Translations under genes and position numbers: made by a program
The notes under the pieces: model-generated
What the model saw: the letters and a program-made list of their open reading frames with translations, nothing else
Databases searched by the model: none
What the model was told of the DNA's origin: nothing
Shown: positions 42,317-50,565 of the stretch, piece after piece
Position numbering within the stretch: position 1 is the first letter of the stretch
Layout of the letters: each line of letters begins with the position of its first letter
NCBI GenBank assembly: GCA_019694395.1
Contig: JAIBCC010000025.1
Span: forward strand, 1-64,000
Length of the DNA stretch: 64,000 nt
Source of the DNA: Pyrinomonadaceae bacterium
GTDB lineage: Bacteria > Acidobacteriota > Blastocatellia > Pyrinomonadales > Pyrinomonadaceae
Direction of reading: 5' to 3'

Positions 42317-42409
42317 TTATCTCAACACAGCCCATAACAAAACTGCTGCCAACATCAATATCAATAGTCCTAAATCACTTGTGGTTAATCCTTCGTTTTG
42401 ATCGTTCAT
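42317..42409 (-). CDS. 30-aa single-helix membrane miniprotein, copy 1
   Basis: ATG 42409 opens a 30-codon frame with AAGGAGG 8 bp upstream. The peptide starts MNDQNEGLTTSDLGLLILML and ends in A-V-L-R. Residues 13-29 form one membrane helix, with a polar N-terminus and a final Arg. A second gene 350 bp upstream encodes a protein alike at most positions (MN-QNE, TSDLGL, LR end). The conserved polar N-terminus, Shine-Dalgarno and duplication make this a real gene. Function unknown. Confidence 0.8.
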   Translation of the reverse strand: MNDQNEGLTTSDLGLLILMLAAVLLWAVLR

Positions 42410-42557
42410 AAAATTATCCTCCTTGATAAAAATTATTCTCAATCTATAACGCGGATTTCTTTGCTAAAAAATACCAACGCTTTACAAATTAATTGGAATA
42501 ATTAAATTCAGACGATTTTATAAATTTGAAATAAGTGGACGGGATTGTTTATTAAAA

Positions 42558-42681
42558 GAACGCCATGCTTCTAGCTGGCAATGAGCGCAGAGCGCGAAAA
42601 TTTAAGTTTAAGCAAAGATGAATTTTGGCTAAAATTGGCGACATCGTGACCGATGTTTGCCGGCTGGAAGCATGGCGTTCC
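42558..42681. repeat. GGAACGCC palindromic element, copy A
   Basis: GAACGCCATGCTTCTAGCTGGCAATGAGCGC at one end and GCCGGCTGGAAGCATGGCGTTCC at the other pair as an imperfect hairpin. A copy in reverse orientation is at 50384-50509, sharing the ends and the inner TTTAAGCAAAGAT stretch. It lies between the two miniprotein genes. Confidence 0.85.
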
Positions 42682-42758
42682 ATCTGCAAATACATTTTAT
42701 TTTTTATTTTGTTCTCTAACTTAGCTGTAATATTTCAATACACTCGGCAAAATTAGTT

Positions 42759-42851
42759 TTATCTCAACATTAACCAGAAGTAAATTGTTGCAATTATTAG
42801 AATTACTAAGCCGAGATCGCTGGTGCTGAAACTTTCATTTTGATTATTCAT
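42759..42851 (-). CDS. 30-aa single-helix membrane miniprotein, copy 2
   Basis: ATG 42851 opens a 30-codon frame with AAGGAG 6 bp upstream. The peptide starts MNNQNESFSTSDLGLVILII and ends in L-M-L-R. It has the same length, N-terminal MN-QNE, TSDLGL turn, one membrane helix and LR end as copy 1. The nucleotide sequences differ at many third positions, which points to selection on the protein. Both genes are on the minus strand between mqnA and mqnC. Confidence 0.8.
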   Translation of the reverse strand: MNNQNESFSTSDLGLVILIIATIYFWLMLR

Positions 42852-43012
42852 AGCATTCTCCTTATCTAAAAAAGCAATCTATTAATTGAAATGGCAATCG
42901 TCATACCAGAGTTTTGGCATAAATTTTGTGTAGTGATTTTTAGAACGCTGAAAAGTTCGCTAAAATATAGTTTTTATTGGCAAATTGCAAAAATTATTTG
43001 CAAAATGAGTTT

Positions 43013-44155
43013 ATGAGCAATATTCAACCGATTTTGGATAAAGCAGTGGCAGGCGAAAGAATTTCTGCCGAAGAATGCACACAGCTTTTGGAAAGTTACG
43101 ACATTGCCCGCATCGGCGCGGCGGCAGACGAAATTCGTCAGCGCAAACATCCGAGCAACGTTGTCACTTATATCATTGACCGTAACATCAATTACACCAA
43201 TGTCTGCAATGTCGTCTGCACCTTTTGTGCCTTTTATCGCCGCCCCGGAAAGCCCGAAACTTATGTTCATTCGTTTGAAGAAATTTGCAAACGAATTGAC
43301 GAAACTATCGAACTCGGCGGAACAGGCGTTTTGATGCAGGGCGGTTTGCATCCCGATTTTAATATCGAATGGTATGAAGATTTGCTCTCGCGGTTGCACG
43401 CGATTTATCCGAAATTTCAACTGCATTGCTTTTCGCCGCCCGAAATTCACAACATCCATCTGATTTCGGGATTGGATTATGTAACGATCATGCAGCGTTT
43501 GAAAGATGCCGGATTGAATTCAATGCCGGGCGGCGGCGGCGAAATTCTGGATGATGAAGTCCGCAAGCGCGTTTCGACCAAATGCAATACGCAGGAATGG
43601 CTCGATGTAATGCGTGCAGCTCATCAAGTTGGTTTACGCACGACCGCTTCGATGATGTTCGGAATCGGCGACAAAATCGAACACCGGGTTCGTCATTTGC
43701 AAAGAGTTCGTGATGTGCAGGACGAAACAGGTGGATTTACGGCATTTATTCCGTGGACATTTCAGCGCGAAAATACTGCACTCGGACGCAAAATCACCGA
43801 AGAACCAACCGGAATGGATTATATTAAAATGCTTTCGGTTTCGCGGATTTTCCTTGATAATTTTGACCATATCCAAGCGTCCTGGCTAACTCAAGGGTTA
43901 CGCCTCGGACAAGTCGCCTTGCGAATGGGGGCAGATGATATGGGTTCGATCATGATCGAAGAAAACGTTGTTTCCGCTGCGGGAGCGCACAACGAAGCGA
44001 GTGAAAAAGAACTTCGCTATCAAATCTCCGAAGCCGGATTTATTCCCCAGCAGCGAGATATTTTGTATAACTACATCAATCGTGAAGAAGTAACCAAATT
44101 AGATGAAAGAGGCTCGATGCCTTTGAAACAATTAAGCGTTGCTTTTGCGGATTAA
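43013..44155 (+). CDS. mqnC: dehypoxanthine futalosine cyclase (radical SAM)
   Basis: A 380-aa radical-SAM enzyme that cyclises dehypoxanthine futalosine to cyclic DHFL in menaquinone synthesis. The cluster motif NVCNVVCTFCAFYR is typical, as are GVLMQGGLHPD and GGGGEILDDEVR. The C-terminal TQGLRLGQVALRMGADDMG follows the family. Start ATG 43013; the frame to 42977 adds 12 residues without support. Confidence 0.93.
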   Translation: MSNIQPILDKAVAGERISAEECTQLLESYDIARIGAAADEIRQRKHPSNVVTYIIDRNINYTNVCNVVCTFCAFYRRPGKPETYVHSFEEICKRIDETIELGGTGVLMQGGLHPDFNIEWYEDLLSRLHAIYPKFQLHCFSPPEIHNIHLISGLDYVTIMQRLKDAGLNSMPGGGGEILDDEVRKRVSTKCNTQEWLDVMRAAHQVGLRTTASMMFGIGDKIEHRVRHLQRVRDVQDETGGFTAFIPWTFQRENTALGRKITEEPTGMDYIKMLSVSRIFLDNFDHIQASWLTQGLRLGQVALRMGADDMGSIMIEENVVSAAGAHNEASEKELRYQISEAGFIPQQRDILYNYINREEVTKLDERGSMPLKQLSVAFAD

Positions 44156-44169
44156 TTATTGGAAAAAGC

Positions 44170-44315
44170 GATTATCCACGAAGGAACACGAAGTTTTCAC
44201 GAAGGGTAAATTTTACTTAGTCAAATTTGTAAAAAGTTTGGAAAATAAAGAAATTTCTCTTACACAGATAAAATAAAACTTCGTGTTTTTTTTTCGTGAA
44301 ACTTCGTGGATAAAT
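44170..44315. repeat. word-repeat hairpin, word CACGAAG, second element
   Basis: GATTATCCACGAAGG, ACACGAAG and TCACGAAGG on the left face CTTCGTG, TTTCGTGAA and ACTTCGTGGATAAATC on the right. It uses the same word as 1091-1182, 43 kb away. Confidence 0.9.
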
Positions 44316-44368
44316 CCCTATTTACTCCGTAAAAGAACAAACACAGATTTTTTGTGACCAATAATTTT

Positions 44369-47300
44369 ATGCGTCGTGTTCTGTTTTTAGTTGTTCTTTT
44401 ACTATCGGCAAATTCACTTTTCGCGCAGGAAGAAGTTCCGTTTCTTGGCAAAATTGATTGGATAAATGGGTTTGCCCGCGAAATTCAAGGCGAAAATCTC
44501 CGCTACACTTCTGCTTATCCCGATTACGCAACCGAATCTCTTTTAACTCGCTGCACCACCGGACAAAAAGCAATTGAATGGGAAACCGAACCGATTCCAA
44601 CAGATTCAAAAGGCGAATTTGTCTATTTCGGCTGGGTTGCCGCGCATTGCCTCGGTTCGATCAAAGAGCCGAAAATTTTTGATTTCTACGTCAATGATGT
44701 TAAAAAACTGACTTTCACGATAAAAGACAGCGAAAAGGATTGGCAGGCAAACGCTGATGATGGAACGAAACTGGTTTTTGTGCAAAAAAGGCTTGATGCC
44801 GCCGATGATGCTCACGGAATTAATTATTTGCGTCTGCCTTTGGCAAACTACGAAAAAGGCAAACCTGTTCGGCTAAAAGTCGTCGGACACGCACTCAACA
44901 ACAACACCTGGTATATGACTTTCAAATTCGGTTTTAAGGAAAAAGCCGATTTTGAAGCGATGCCGTTCATTCTCAAATCGGGCAAACAGGAACTCGCCGT
45001 CAAGATCTTTCATTTCGGACGACCACAAAAAGCACAAGTTTCTATCGGCAAAGAAAACTTTGATTTTCAAGTTTCGGCAGGAGTCAATCGTTTTTCAGTG
45101 CCGATTGAAGCCGTAAAAAACAATTCTAAAATTACCGTCAAAGCGACGGTGGAAAATCTTTTGAATGTCACGCAAACGGTTGAAGTTCCGCCCGTCATTC
45201 CGCGCACGATTCATTTCATCCATCATTCGCATACCGATGTCGGCTATTCGCATCTGCAAACGGAAGTCGAAAAGATTCATACCAACAATATTATTCGAGC
45301 TTTGGATGAGATCGAAAGAACCACGAATTATCCGCCCGAAGCGCAATTCAAATGGAATATCGAATCGCTCTGGGCAGTCGAAAATTTTTTGCGGATTGCG
45401 ACGAATGAGCAAAAGGAAAAGTTCTTTCGCTATGTAAAATCGGGCAAGATCGGGCTTTCCGCGCTTTATGCCAATGTTCTTTCGGGACTCGGAACGCCCG
45501 AAGAAATGTTTCATTACACGGACTACGCTTTGCAGTTACGCAATCAGCAAAATTTGCCGATTGATGGAGCGATGCTTTCCGATGTTCCCGGTTTTACCTG
45601 GTCAATGGTTACTCCATTAGCTCAAAACGGAATCCGCTATTTTTCATCAGGGCAAAATTATATCGAATCAATGCAGCCTTACACGGGCGACAGAATCGGA
45701 AATTTTGCCAAAGAATTCGGCGATAAACCTTTTTGGTGGGAATCGCCATCGGGCAAAGAGCGAATTTTGTTCTGGTCAAGCTCACGCGGTTATTCGTCGT
45801 GGCATGGAACGGCAGTCGGGCAGGTCAACGATAATGCTCCCGTCAAAATTGCTCGCTATATGAACGATTTGCGGGAGAAAAATTATCCCTATGAATTGGT
45901 GCAGTGGCGTTATAACATCGTTTCCGATAACGGTCCGATTGATCCGACCGTAGCAGATTTCGTCAAAAACTGGAACGAAAAATACGTATCGCCAAAAATT
46001 GTTCTCAGCACCGTTCACGAACTTTTTACCGAATTTGATAAGCGATACGGCAAAACTTTGCCGACGAAACGCGGAGATATAACGCCTTATTGGGAAGACG
46101 GGGCGTATTCGACCGCATCAGAAGAAAATCAAAATCGCCGCAATAGTTACAAATTACAGCAGCTTCAAACACTTTATTCTATCGTTAATCCGGCAAAATA
46201 CGATGCACATCTTTTTTATCAGGCTTGGCGTGACACGGTGATGTTTCACGAACACACCTGGGGGGCGTGGAACAGCATTTCCGAACCCGATTCACCGTTT
46301 GTCACTAAACAGTGGGAAATCAAACGCGATTTCTTGCTTGAGGGAAATAAACGGATTCAAAAACTTGAAGATGATTTGATTGCTAGTGACAAAACTTCCC
46401 GTAAAATTCTAGTGGTCAACACTTTATCGCACGAACGGACAGGACTGATTTCTTTTGAAACGGATTTTTCGGGAAATTCGATCATGGACGAAAAAGGGAA
46501 AATTTATCCGCTGCAAAAATTATCTGATGGTCGTTATGTTTTCCGAGCTGAAAAACTACCGCCGCTTAGTGCAAATGTATTTACGATCACCACTCAAACA
46601 AAATCTGACGCATCACCGTTTCAGATCAGAAAAAATTCTTTTTCAAACAGTTTAATTGAAATCATTTGGAACAATTCGGGCGATATTGAATCGCTGACGA
46701 ATCTTAAAACCAACGAAAATCTAATCGGAAAATTTCGTGAGCGTGGATTGAACAGTTTTTGGTATTACGAACGCGATCCGAAAAAAGCCGAAGGCGATAA
46801 AAATGCCCAGTTTCGTATTGTCGAAGCGGGAAATGTTCTGACGACGATTGCTTTCTCCGCTGATTTAGCAGGCTCGAACGGTATCGAAAAACGCTACACG
46901 CTTTATAACGGCGACAACAAACTTTATATCGAAAATCAGGTTGACAAAAAAGCTGTCAGAAATAAAGAATCTGTTCATTTTGCCTTTCCGTTTGATGTGC
47001 CGCAGCAGCAAACCCGAATTGATGCAGGTTACGGCGTGATTAATCATCTGAAAGACCAATTGCCCGGTTCAAATTTTGATTTTCTCTACGCTAAACGCTG
47101 GCTTGATCTGAGCAATTCGCAAAGCGGAATTTCGCTGCTTTTACTGGAAAACCCGATGATTGAAAGCGGTGAAATGGTGGACGAATCGAAAATGGTCGGC
47201 AGTCTTAAATTTTGGAAAGAAAAAGGTGAAATTGCTTCGGTTTGGTTCGGCTATGCGATGAATAACTATTGGCATACCAACTACAAAGCCGATCAGAGCG

Positions 47301-47617
47301 GAAAAACGAGTTTTTCTTTTGCCATTAAACCACATGGAAAATTTGATTTGGTTCAAACAGAAAGTTCTGCCGAAGAATTTACTCAGCCGATTTGGGCAAG
47401 AGCCGTCAAAGATTTTCAGCCAAAAAGACTTTTTGAATTGAGTAACTCCAAAATTGTCATTACTTCCATTATTCCAATTGCAAATGGTTATCAAGTTAAA
47501 CTTTACAATCCCGAAAATAAACTGAATTCAATAGTGATTAAAAACGCTATGTCTAAAAAAACAGTAAGTGTTAACCTTTCGGCGTTTGAGGTAAAATCAA
47601 TCCAATATAAAAATTAA
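44369..47617 (+). CDS. exported GH38-family glycoside hydrolase (alpha-mannosidase-like)
   Basis: A 1082-aa protein with signal peptide 1-19 and an N-terminal beta domain (about 20-270). The GH38 catalytic domain starts at HHSHTDVGY (residue 285 on), which supplies zinc-binding His and Asp; the nucleophile Asp is probably D405 in SDVPGFTW. The C-terminal half (about 640-1080) is beta-rich as in GH38. The family cleaves alpha-mannosides and similar sugars; the substrate is uncertain. I start at ATG 44369, not GTG 44354. A terminator follows. Confidence 0.82.
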   Translation: MRRVLFLVVLLLSANSLFAQEEVPFLGKIDWINGFAREIQGENLRYTSAYPDYATESLLTRCTTGQKAIEWETEPIPTDSKGEFVYFGWVAAHCLGSIKEPKIFDFYVNDVKKLTFTIKDSEKDWQANADDGTKLVFVQKRLDAADDAHGINYLRLPLANYEKGKPVRLKVVGHALNNNTWYMTFKFGFKEKADFEAMPFILKSGKQELAVKIFHFGRPQKAQVSIGKENFDFQVSAGVNRFSVPIEAVKNNSKITVKATVENLLNVTQTVEVPPVIPRTIHFIHHSHTDVGYSHLQTEVEKIHTNNIIRALDEIERTTNYPPEAQFKWNIESLWAVENFLRIATNEQKEKFFRYVKSGKIGLSALYANVLSGLGTPEEMFHYTDYALQLRNQQNLPIDGAMLSDVPGFTWSMVTPLAQNGIRYFSSGQNYIESMQPYTGDRIGNFAKEFGDKPFWWESPSGKERILFWSSSRGYSSWHGTAVGQVNDNAPVKIARYMNDLREKNYPYELVQWRYNIVSDNGPIDPTVADFVKNWNEKYVSPKIVLSTVHELFTEFDKRYGKTLPTKRGDITPYWEDGAYSTASEENQNRRNSYKLQQLQTLYSIVNPAKYDAHLFYQAWRDTVMFHEHTWGAWNSISEPDSPFVTKQWEIKRDFLLEGNKRIQKLEDDLIASDKTSRKILVVNTLSHERTGLISFETDFSGNSIMDEKGKIYPLQKLSDGRYVFRAEKLPPLSANVFTITTQTKSDASPFQIRKNSFSNSLIEIIWNNSGDIESLTNLKTNENLIGKFRERGLNSFWYYERDPKKAEGDKNAQFRIVEAGNVLTTIAFSADLAGSNGIEKRYTLYNGDNKLYIENQVDKKAVRNKESVHFAFPFDVPQQQTRIDAGYGVINHLKDQLPGSNFDFLYAKRWLDLSNSQSGISLLLLENPMIESGEMVDESKMVGSLKFWKEKGEIASVWFGYAMNNYWHTNYKADQSGKTSFSFAIKPHGKFDLVQTESSAEEFTQPIWARAVKDFQPKRLFELSNSKIVITSIIPIANGYQVKLYNPENKLNSIVIKNAMSKKTVSVNLSAFEVKSIQYKN

Positions 47618-47655
47618 AAGACCATCTTAATTTCTCAAGACGGTCTTTATTTTTA
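47617..47655 (+). terminator. intrinsic terminator of the GH38 gene
   Basis: AAAGACCATCTT and AAGACGGTCTTT pair with one mismatch around an 8-nt loop and are followed by ATTTTTA. It starts right at the stop codon. Confidence 0.8.
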
Positions 47656-47696
47656 TATTTAGTTGTAAATTTTAATTATAAATTTTTTTAATAAAA

Positions 47697-48212
47697 TTAT
47701 CTGCCGATAACGCTGACAGTAATATTTTTGCGTCCGAAACGCATAGCTTCTCCGCAGCTCGGAACCCAAATGTCTAAAATACGACCTTTAATTGCTCCAC
47801 CTGTGTCGGTTACGGTATATGTTCCGCTGTATGAACCGGCGTTTACATAGATACGCGTGCCAAGTGGTAATACTCTTGGATCGGCTGCTACAATGCCTCG
47901 TCGAACTCCGCCGCCAACTGCCGTTCTGCCTTTTAAGCAATAAGCAGTAGCTCTGAAACCACGGGCATTACTCTTTTCAACGATTGCGGTTTTCTTAACA
48001 AATTTATCATCATCAGAATCTGCAATGGTTGATGCTACTTGATTATCAATTGAATTTTCTAAAAAATTGATTTCTTTATTTTCGTTTTCAAATTGTTTTT
48101 GCGAATCATTCGCTCGGAAGAGAGCGGCTTCGACATTTTGTTGGAAGTTAAACAACGTAACGACCAACGCCAAAACGCTTAGAACTACGCTTCCTCTAGC
48201 TAAATTTTTCAT
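47697..48212 (-). CDS. exported 3D-domain protein (lytic-transglycosylase-like double-psi barrel)
   Basis: A 171-aa protein: signal anchor 1-25, a Asn/Glu-rich linker to about 75, and a 3D domain from about 85 (RATAYCLKG, GIVAADPRVLPLGTRIYV and VTDTGGAIKGRILDIWV). The three Asp that name the domain (D in AADP, VTDT and ILDIW) are all present. Such domains cleave or bind peptidoglycan. ATG 48212 has AAAGGGAG upstream. A 150-nt leader with hairpins precedes it. Confidence 0.85.
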   Translation of the reverse strand: MKNLARGSVVLSVLALVVTLFNFQQNVEAALFRANDSQKQFENENKEINFLENSIDNQVASTIADSDDDKFVKKTAIVEKSNARGFRATAYCLKGRTAVGGGVRRGIVAADPRVLPLGTRIYVNAGSYSGTYTVTDTGGAIKGRILDIWVPSCGEAMRFGRKNITVSVIGR

Positions 48213-48351
48213 TATCAATCTCCCTTTCTTTGGTTTCTTCAAACGTCAAACAGCAGACTATTACAAAGCGTTTTTTCACGTTTCATAGTCAGTCAAAAAC
48301 TTCTTTTACTACAGACGACTTGAAGGCTTGTTGCGGATGACTCCGCGAAAG

Positions 48352-48368
48352 TGTGTTCCTGGAACACA
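48352..48368. promoter_or_regulatory. 17-bp palindrome TGTGTTCC-t-GGAACACA
   Basis: A perfect 8-bp inverted repeat overlapping the likely transcription start of the 3D-domain gene. It could be an operator or the 5' hairpin of the mRNA leader. Confidence 0.5.
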
Positions 48369-48372
48369 AAAT

Positions 48373-48402
48373 ATAATACCATTTTTACGCAAAGAGTGTC
48401 TA
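48373..48402 (-). promoter_or_regulatory. predicted promoter of the 3D-domain gene
   Basis: On the minus strand TAGACA (48402-48397), an 18-bp spacer and TATTAT (48378-48373) match the consensus at five of six positions each. Transcription would begin near 48366 and give a leader of about 155 nt. Confidence 0.5.
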
Positions 48403-48560
48403 CCATAACGACTTTTTAGGTCTGCTCCTGGTTTACTAAATGCCCTGAACTGAGCAGTTTAACGAAAAATAGAAGAGGCTGATAAAAGTGATTATTGAGT
48501 CAAAAAGACAGTTTTTTTTCGTTCCCGAAAAGATAAAATCACAAACGTTTCTTAATTAAA

Positions 48561-48577
48561 GTGACAAAAAATGTCAC
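48561..48577. promoter_or_regulatory. inverted repeat GTGACA-N5-TGTCAC
   Basis: The half-site GTGACA is the one seen in the 7600-7626 repeat, with a shorter spacer. It lies between the 3D-domain and PilZ promoters. A CRP/FNR-like operator is possible. Confidence 0.4.
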
Positions 48578-48736
48578 AAAAAACATCGATTTTATTGATT
48601 TTTTCGCTCTGTTTATTGCAAATATTTGACAAGATATTTTTAGTTTGGCAAAACATTAGTGTTGAATAGACTTAACGCTTCTAATTTCGTATATTTCAAT
48701 CAGCAACTTTCATTATCAATGGAGAAAATTTTAAGT

Positions 48737-49108
48737 ATGGCAGAACGTCGGCTTGGTGAGCGACATCTTATTTCTTTTCCTATTCGCGTCGAGTGGAAGG
48801 ACGATAAAGGCGAAGAAGTAGTAGAAGAAGGATTAACCGAAAATATTGGACCTAGCGGAATTTTAATTCATCTTCCGCGTCTGCTTCCAAATGTCGGAAG
48901 CAAGGTCAATGTAACCGTTACCGAAAATCCTGCCACTACTCAAGTAACTGTTACGGCGCAGGTGCTGCGTTTAGAAAGAAATGCCGCACATCCGCAGGCT
49001 GCTTTGATGTTAGTCGGTTCGACCAAAGACTGGGAAAAGGAAGTTTGGCAGTATGCCGGAGATGTGTTGGCAGCACAAAAACCTGACAATTTTGATGATT
49101 GGAACTGA
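48737..49108 (+). CDS. PilZ-domain protein (c-di-GMP-binding type)
   Basis: A 123-aa single-domain PilZ protein. The first nucleotide motif reads RLGER (R-x3-R) near the N-terminus and the second reads NIGPSG, close to the D/N-x-S-x-x-G consensus but with Gly for Ser. It is likely a c-di-GMP-responsive adaptor. I choose ATG 48737; the frame goes up to 48659 with another ATG at 48719, so the start is uncertain by some 20 residues. Confidence 0.75.
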   Translation: MAERRLGERHLISFPIRVEWKDDKGEEVVEEGLTENIGPSGILIHLPRLLPNVGSKVNVTVTENPATTQVTVTAQVLRLERNAAHPQAALMLVGSTKDWEKEVWQYAGDVLAAQKPDNFDDWN

Positions 49109-49187
49109 TTTCAGTGGCAGAAGGCTGGAGCAATAGGCAGTTTTGCTTCTAAATCCATTACGACTGTTATTTCCTATAATATAAATT

Positions 49188-50327
49188 ATGAAGATTTTAG
49201 TATTAGGCGCGGGACGAATGGGACACGGCGCAGTTTATGATCTAATCCACAATTCACCTCAAGTAGAATTGGTAACAATTGCCGATTTTGATTTAAAAAA
49301 AGCCGATGCTGTGGCTAACGCTGTTGGAACGGACAGAGTTATCGCGCATCATATTGACGTTTCAAATTATGTTGATGTAGTTGATCTGATGAAAAATCAC
49401 GATTCGGCAATTTCGTGCGTCAACTATTGGTATAACGTCGAATTATCCAAAGCCGCTATTGAAACCAACACCAATTTTTGCGATTTGGGCGGCAATAATT
49501 ACATTGTTGACGCGCAGCTTGCCTTGGACGATAAGGCGAAAGATGCCGGAATTAATATCATTCCTGATTGCGGACTTGCACCGGGAATGGTTTCGATTCT
49601 AGCGATGCACGGCGCAAAACGCTTTGACGAAATTGACGAAATTCACATTCGCGTTGGCGGTTTGCCGCAGCATCCGAAAACTCTTTTGGAATATCAGCTT
49701 GTTTTTTCGGTTGAAGGTTTAATTAATGAATATATTGAAGTTGCCCGTATCATTCGTGACGGCAAAATCACCGAAGTTGAATCAATGACGGAAATTGAAA
49801 GTCTTGCATTTGAAGGATTTCCTCCGTTGGAAGCTTTTCAAACATCAGGCGGAACTTCGACACTTCCTGACACTTTCTTAGGCAAAATCAAGGAATTGGA
49901 TTACAAGACAATTCGTTACGCCGGACATTGTGAAAAATTCAAAACAATGATTGATCTGGGATTGTGTTCGAGCGAAGAGGTAATGATTGATTACGTTAAA
50001 ATTTCCCCGCGCAAGGTTTTAGGCGAACTTTTGCAAAAATATTTACCTGCTGATGAACCGGATTATGTTTTGGTCAGACTTGAGTTTTTCGGCAAAAAAG
50101 ACGGTGCAGCCAAGAGATTGCGATTTGATATTGTGGACAGACAGGACGAACAAACAGGACTCTCGGCAATGATGCGGACAACTGCTTTTCCGGCATCAAT
50201 TATCGCGCAAATGATGGCGACGGGCGATGTTCTGATGCGTGGCGCAACTCCTCAGGAAAAAGCAATTGATTCCGATAAATTTGTGACAGAATTAGCCAGA
50301 CGAAACATTATCATTAAAGAAAGCTAA
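49188..50327 (+). CDS. saccharopine dehydrogenase family protein
   Basis: A 379-aa NAD(P)-dependent enzyme: GAGRMGHGAV at the start, a Rossmann domain to about 120, and the C-terminal catalytic part with PDCGLAPGMVS and GGLPQHPKTLLEYQLVFS. This is the saccharopine/lysine dehydrogenase (LysDH/Lys9-like) type. Lysine breakdown or synthesis fits, but related enzymes act on other opines. It stands alone between the PilZ and radical-SAM genes. Confidence 0.85.
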   Translation: MKILVLGAGRMGHGAVYDLIHNSPQVELVTIADFDLKKADAVANAVGTDRVIAHHIDVSNYVDVVDLMKNHDSAISCVNYWYNVELSKAAIETNTNFCDLGGNNYIVDAQLALDDKAKDAGINIIPDCGLAPGMVSILAMHGAKRFDEIDEIHIRVGGLPQHPKTLLEYQLVFSVEGLINEYIEVARIIRDGKITEVESMTEIESLAFEGFPPLEAFQTSGGTSTLPDTFLGKIKELDYKTIRYAGHCEKFKTMIDLGLCSSEEVMIDYVKISPRKVLGELLQKYLPADEPDYVLVRLEFFGKKDGAAKRLRFDIVDRQDEQTGLSAMMRTTAFPASIIAQMMATGDVLMRGATPQEKAIDSDKFVTELARRNIIIKES

Positions 50328-50383
50328 TAAAATCTTTTTTGAATTTTAAGTATGGCGACAAAATAAAAATTAAATATCCAGAT

Positions 50384-50509
50384 GGAACGCCGTGCTTCCA
50401 ACCGGCAAACGTTGGCAACAACGTCACTTAGTTAAATTAAATTCAATCTTTGCTTAAACTTGAATGTTCGCGCTCTCGCGCTCATTGCCAGCTGGAAGCG
50501 TGGCGTTCC
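50384..50509. repeat. GGAACGCC palindromic element, copy B
   Basis: The reverse complement of copy A (42558-42681), with the same ends and inner GCTTAAACTTGAA stretch; the two copies match over most of their length. It lies upstream of the radical-SAM gene, whose longer reading frame runs through it. Confidence 0.85.
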
Positions 50510-50565
50510 TTTTGGAAAATAATTTTGTCATCTACTTAGCAATAAAAACTGCTAAAATAAATGCA

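Larger units (their letters stand above)
42316..43012. other. gap between mqnA and mqnC with two miniprotein genes and one repeat element
   Basis: This 697-bp gap holds the two 30-aa minus-strand genes and the GGAACGCC element (42558-42681), all described separately. No other gene is visible. Confidence 0.7.
48213..48736. other. divergent promoter region of the 3D-domain and PilZ genes
   Basis: This 524-bp gap holds no gene. It contains a predicted minus-strand promoter (48373-48402), an inverted repeat TGTGTTCC-t-GGAACACA (48352-48368), a GCGGA-tgac-TCCGC stem, and GTGACA-N5-TGTCAC (48561-48577). Confidence 0.6.

Noticed and set aside
42558..42681. A transposon with its own transposase
   Set aside because: The element is about 125 bp with no reading frame, and no transposase exists in the window.
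48213..48480. A c-di-AMP (ydaO-type) riboswitch in the leader of the 3D-domain gene
   Set aside because: Such riboswitches often precede cell-wall hydrolase genes, but I could not find the conserved ydaO core sequences in the leader, only simple hairpins.
49188..50327. Spermidine- or opine-specific dehydrogenase
   Set aside because: The sequence supports only the saccharopine dehydrogenase family; the substrate cannot be chosen.
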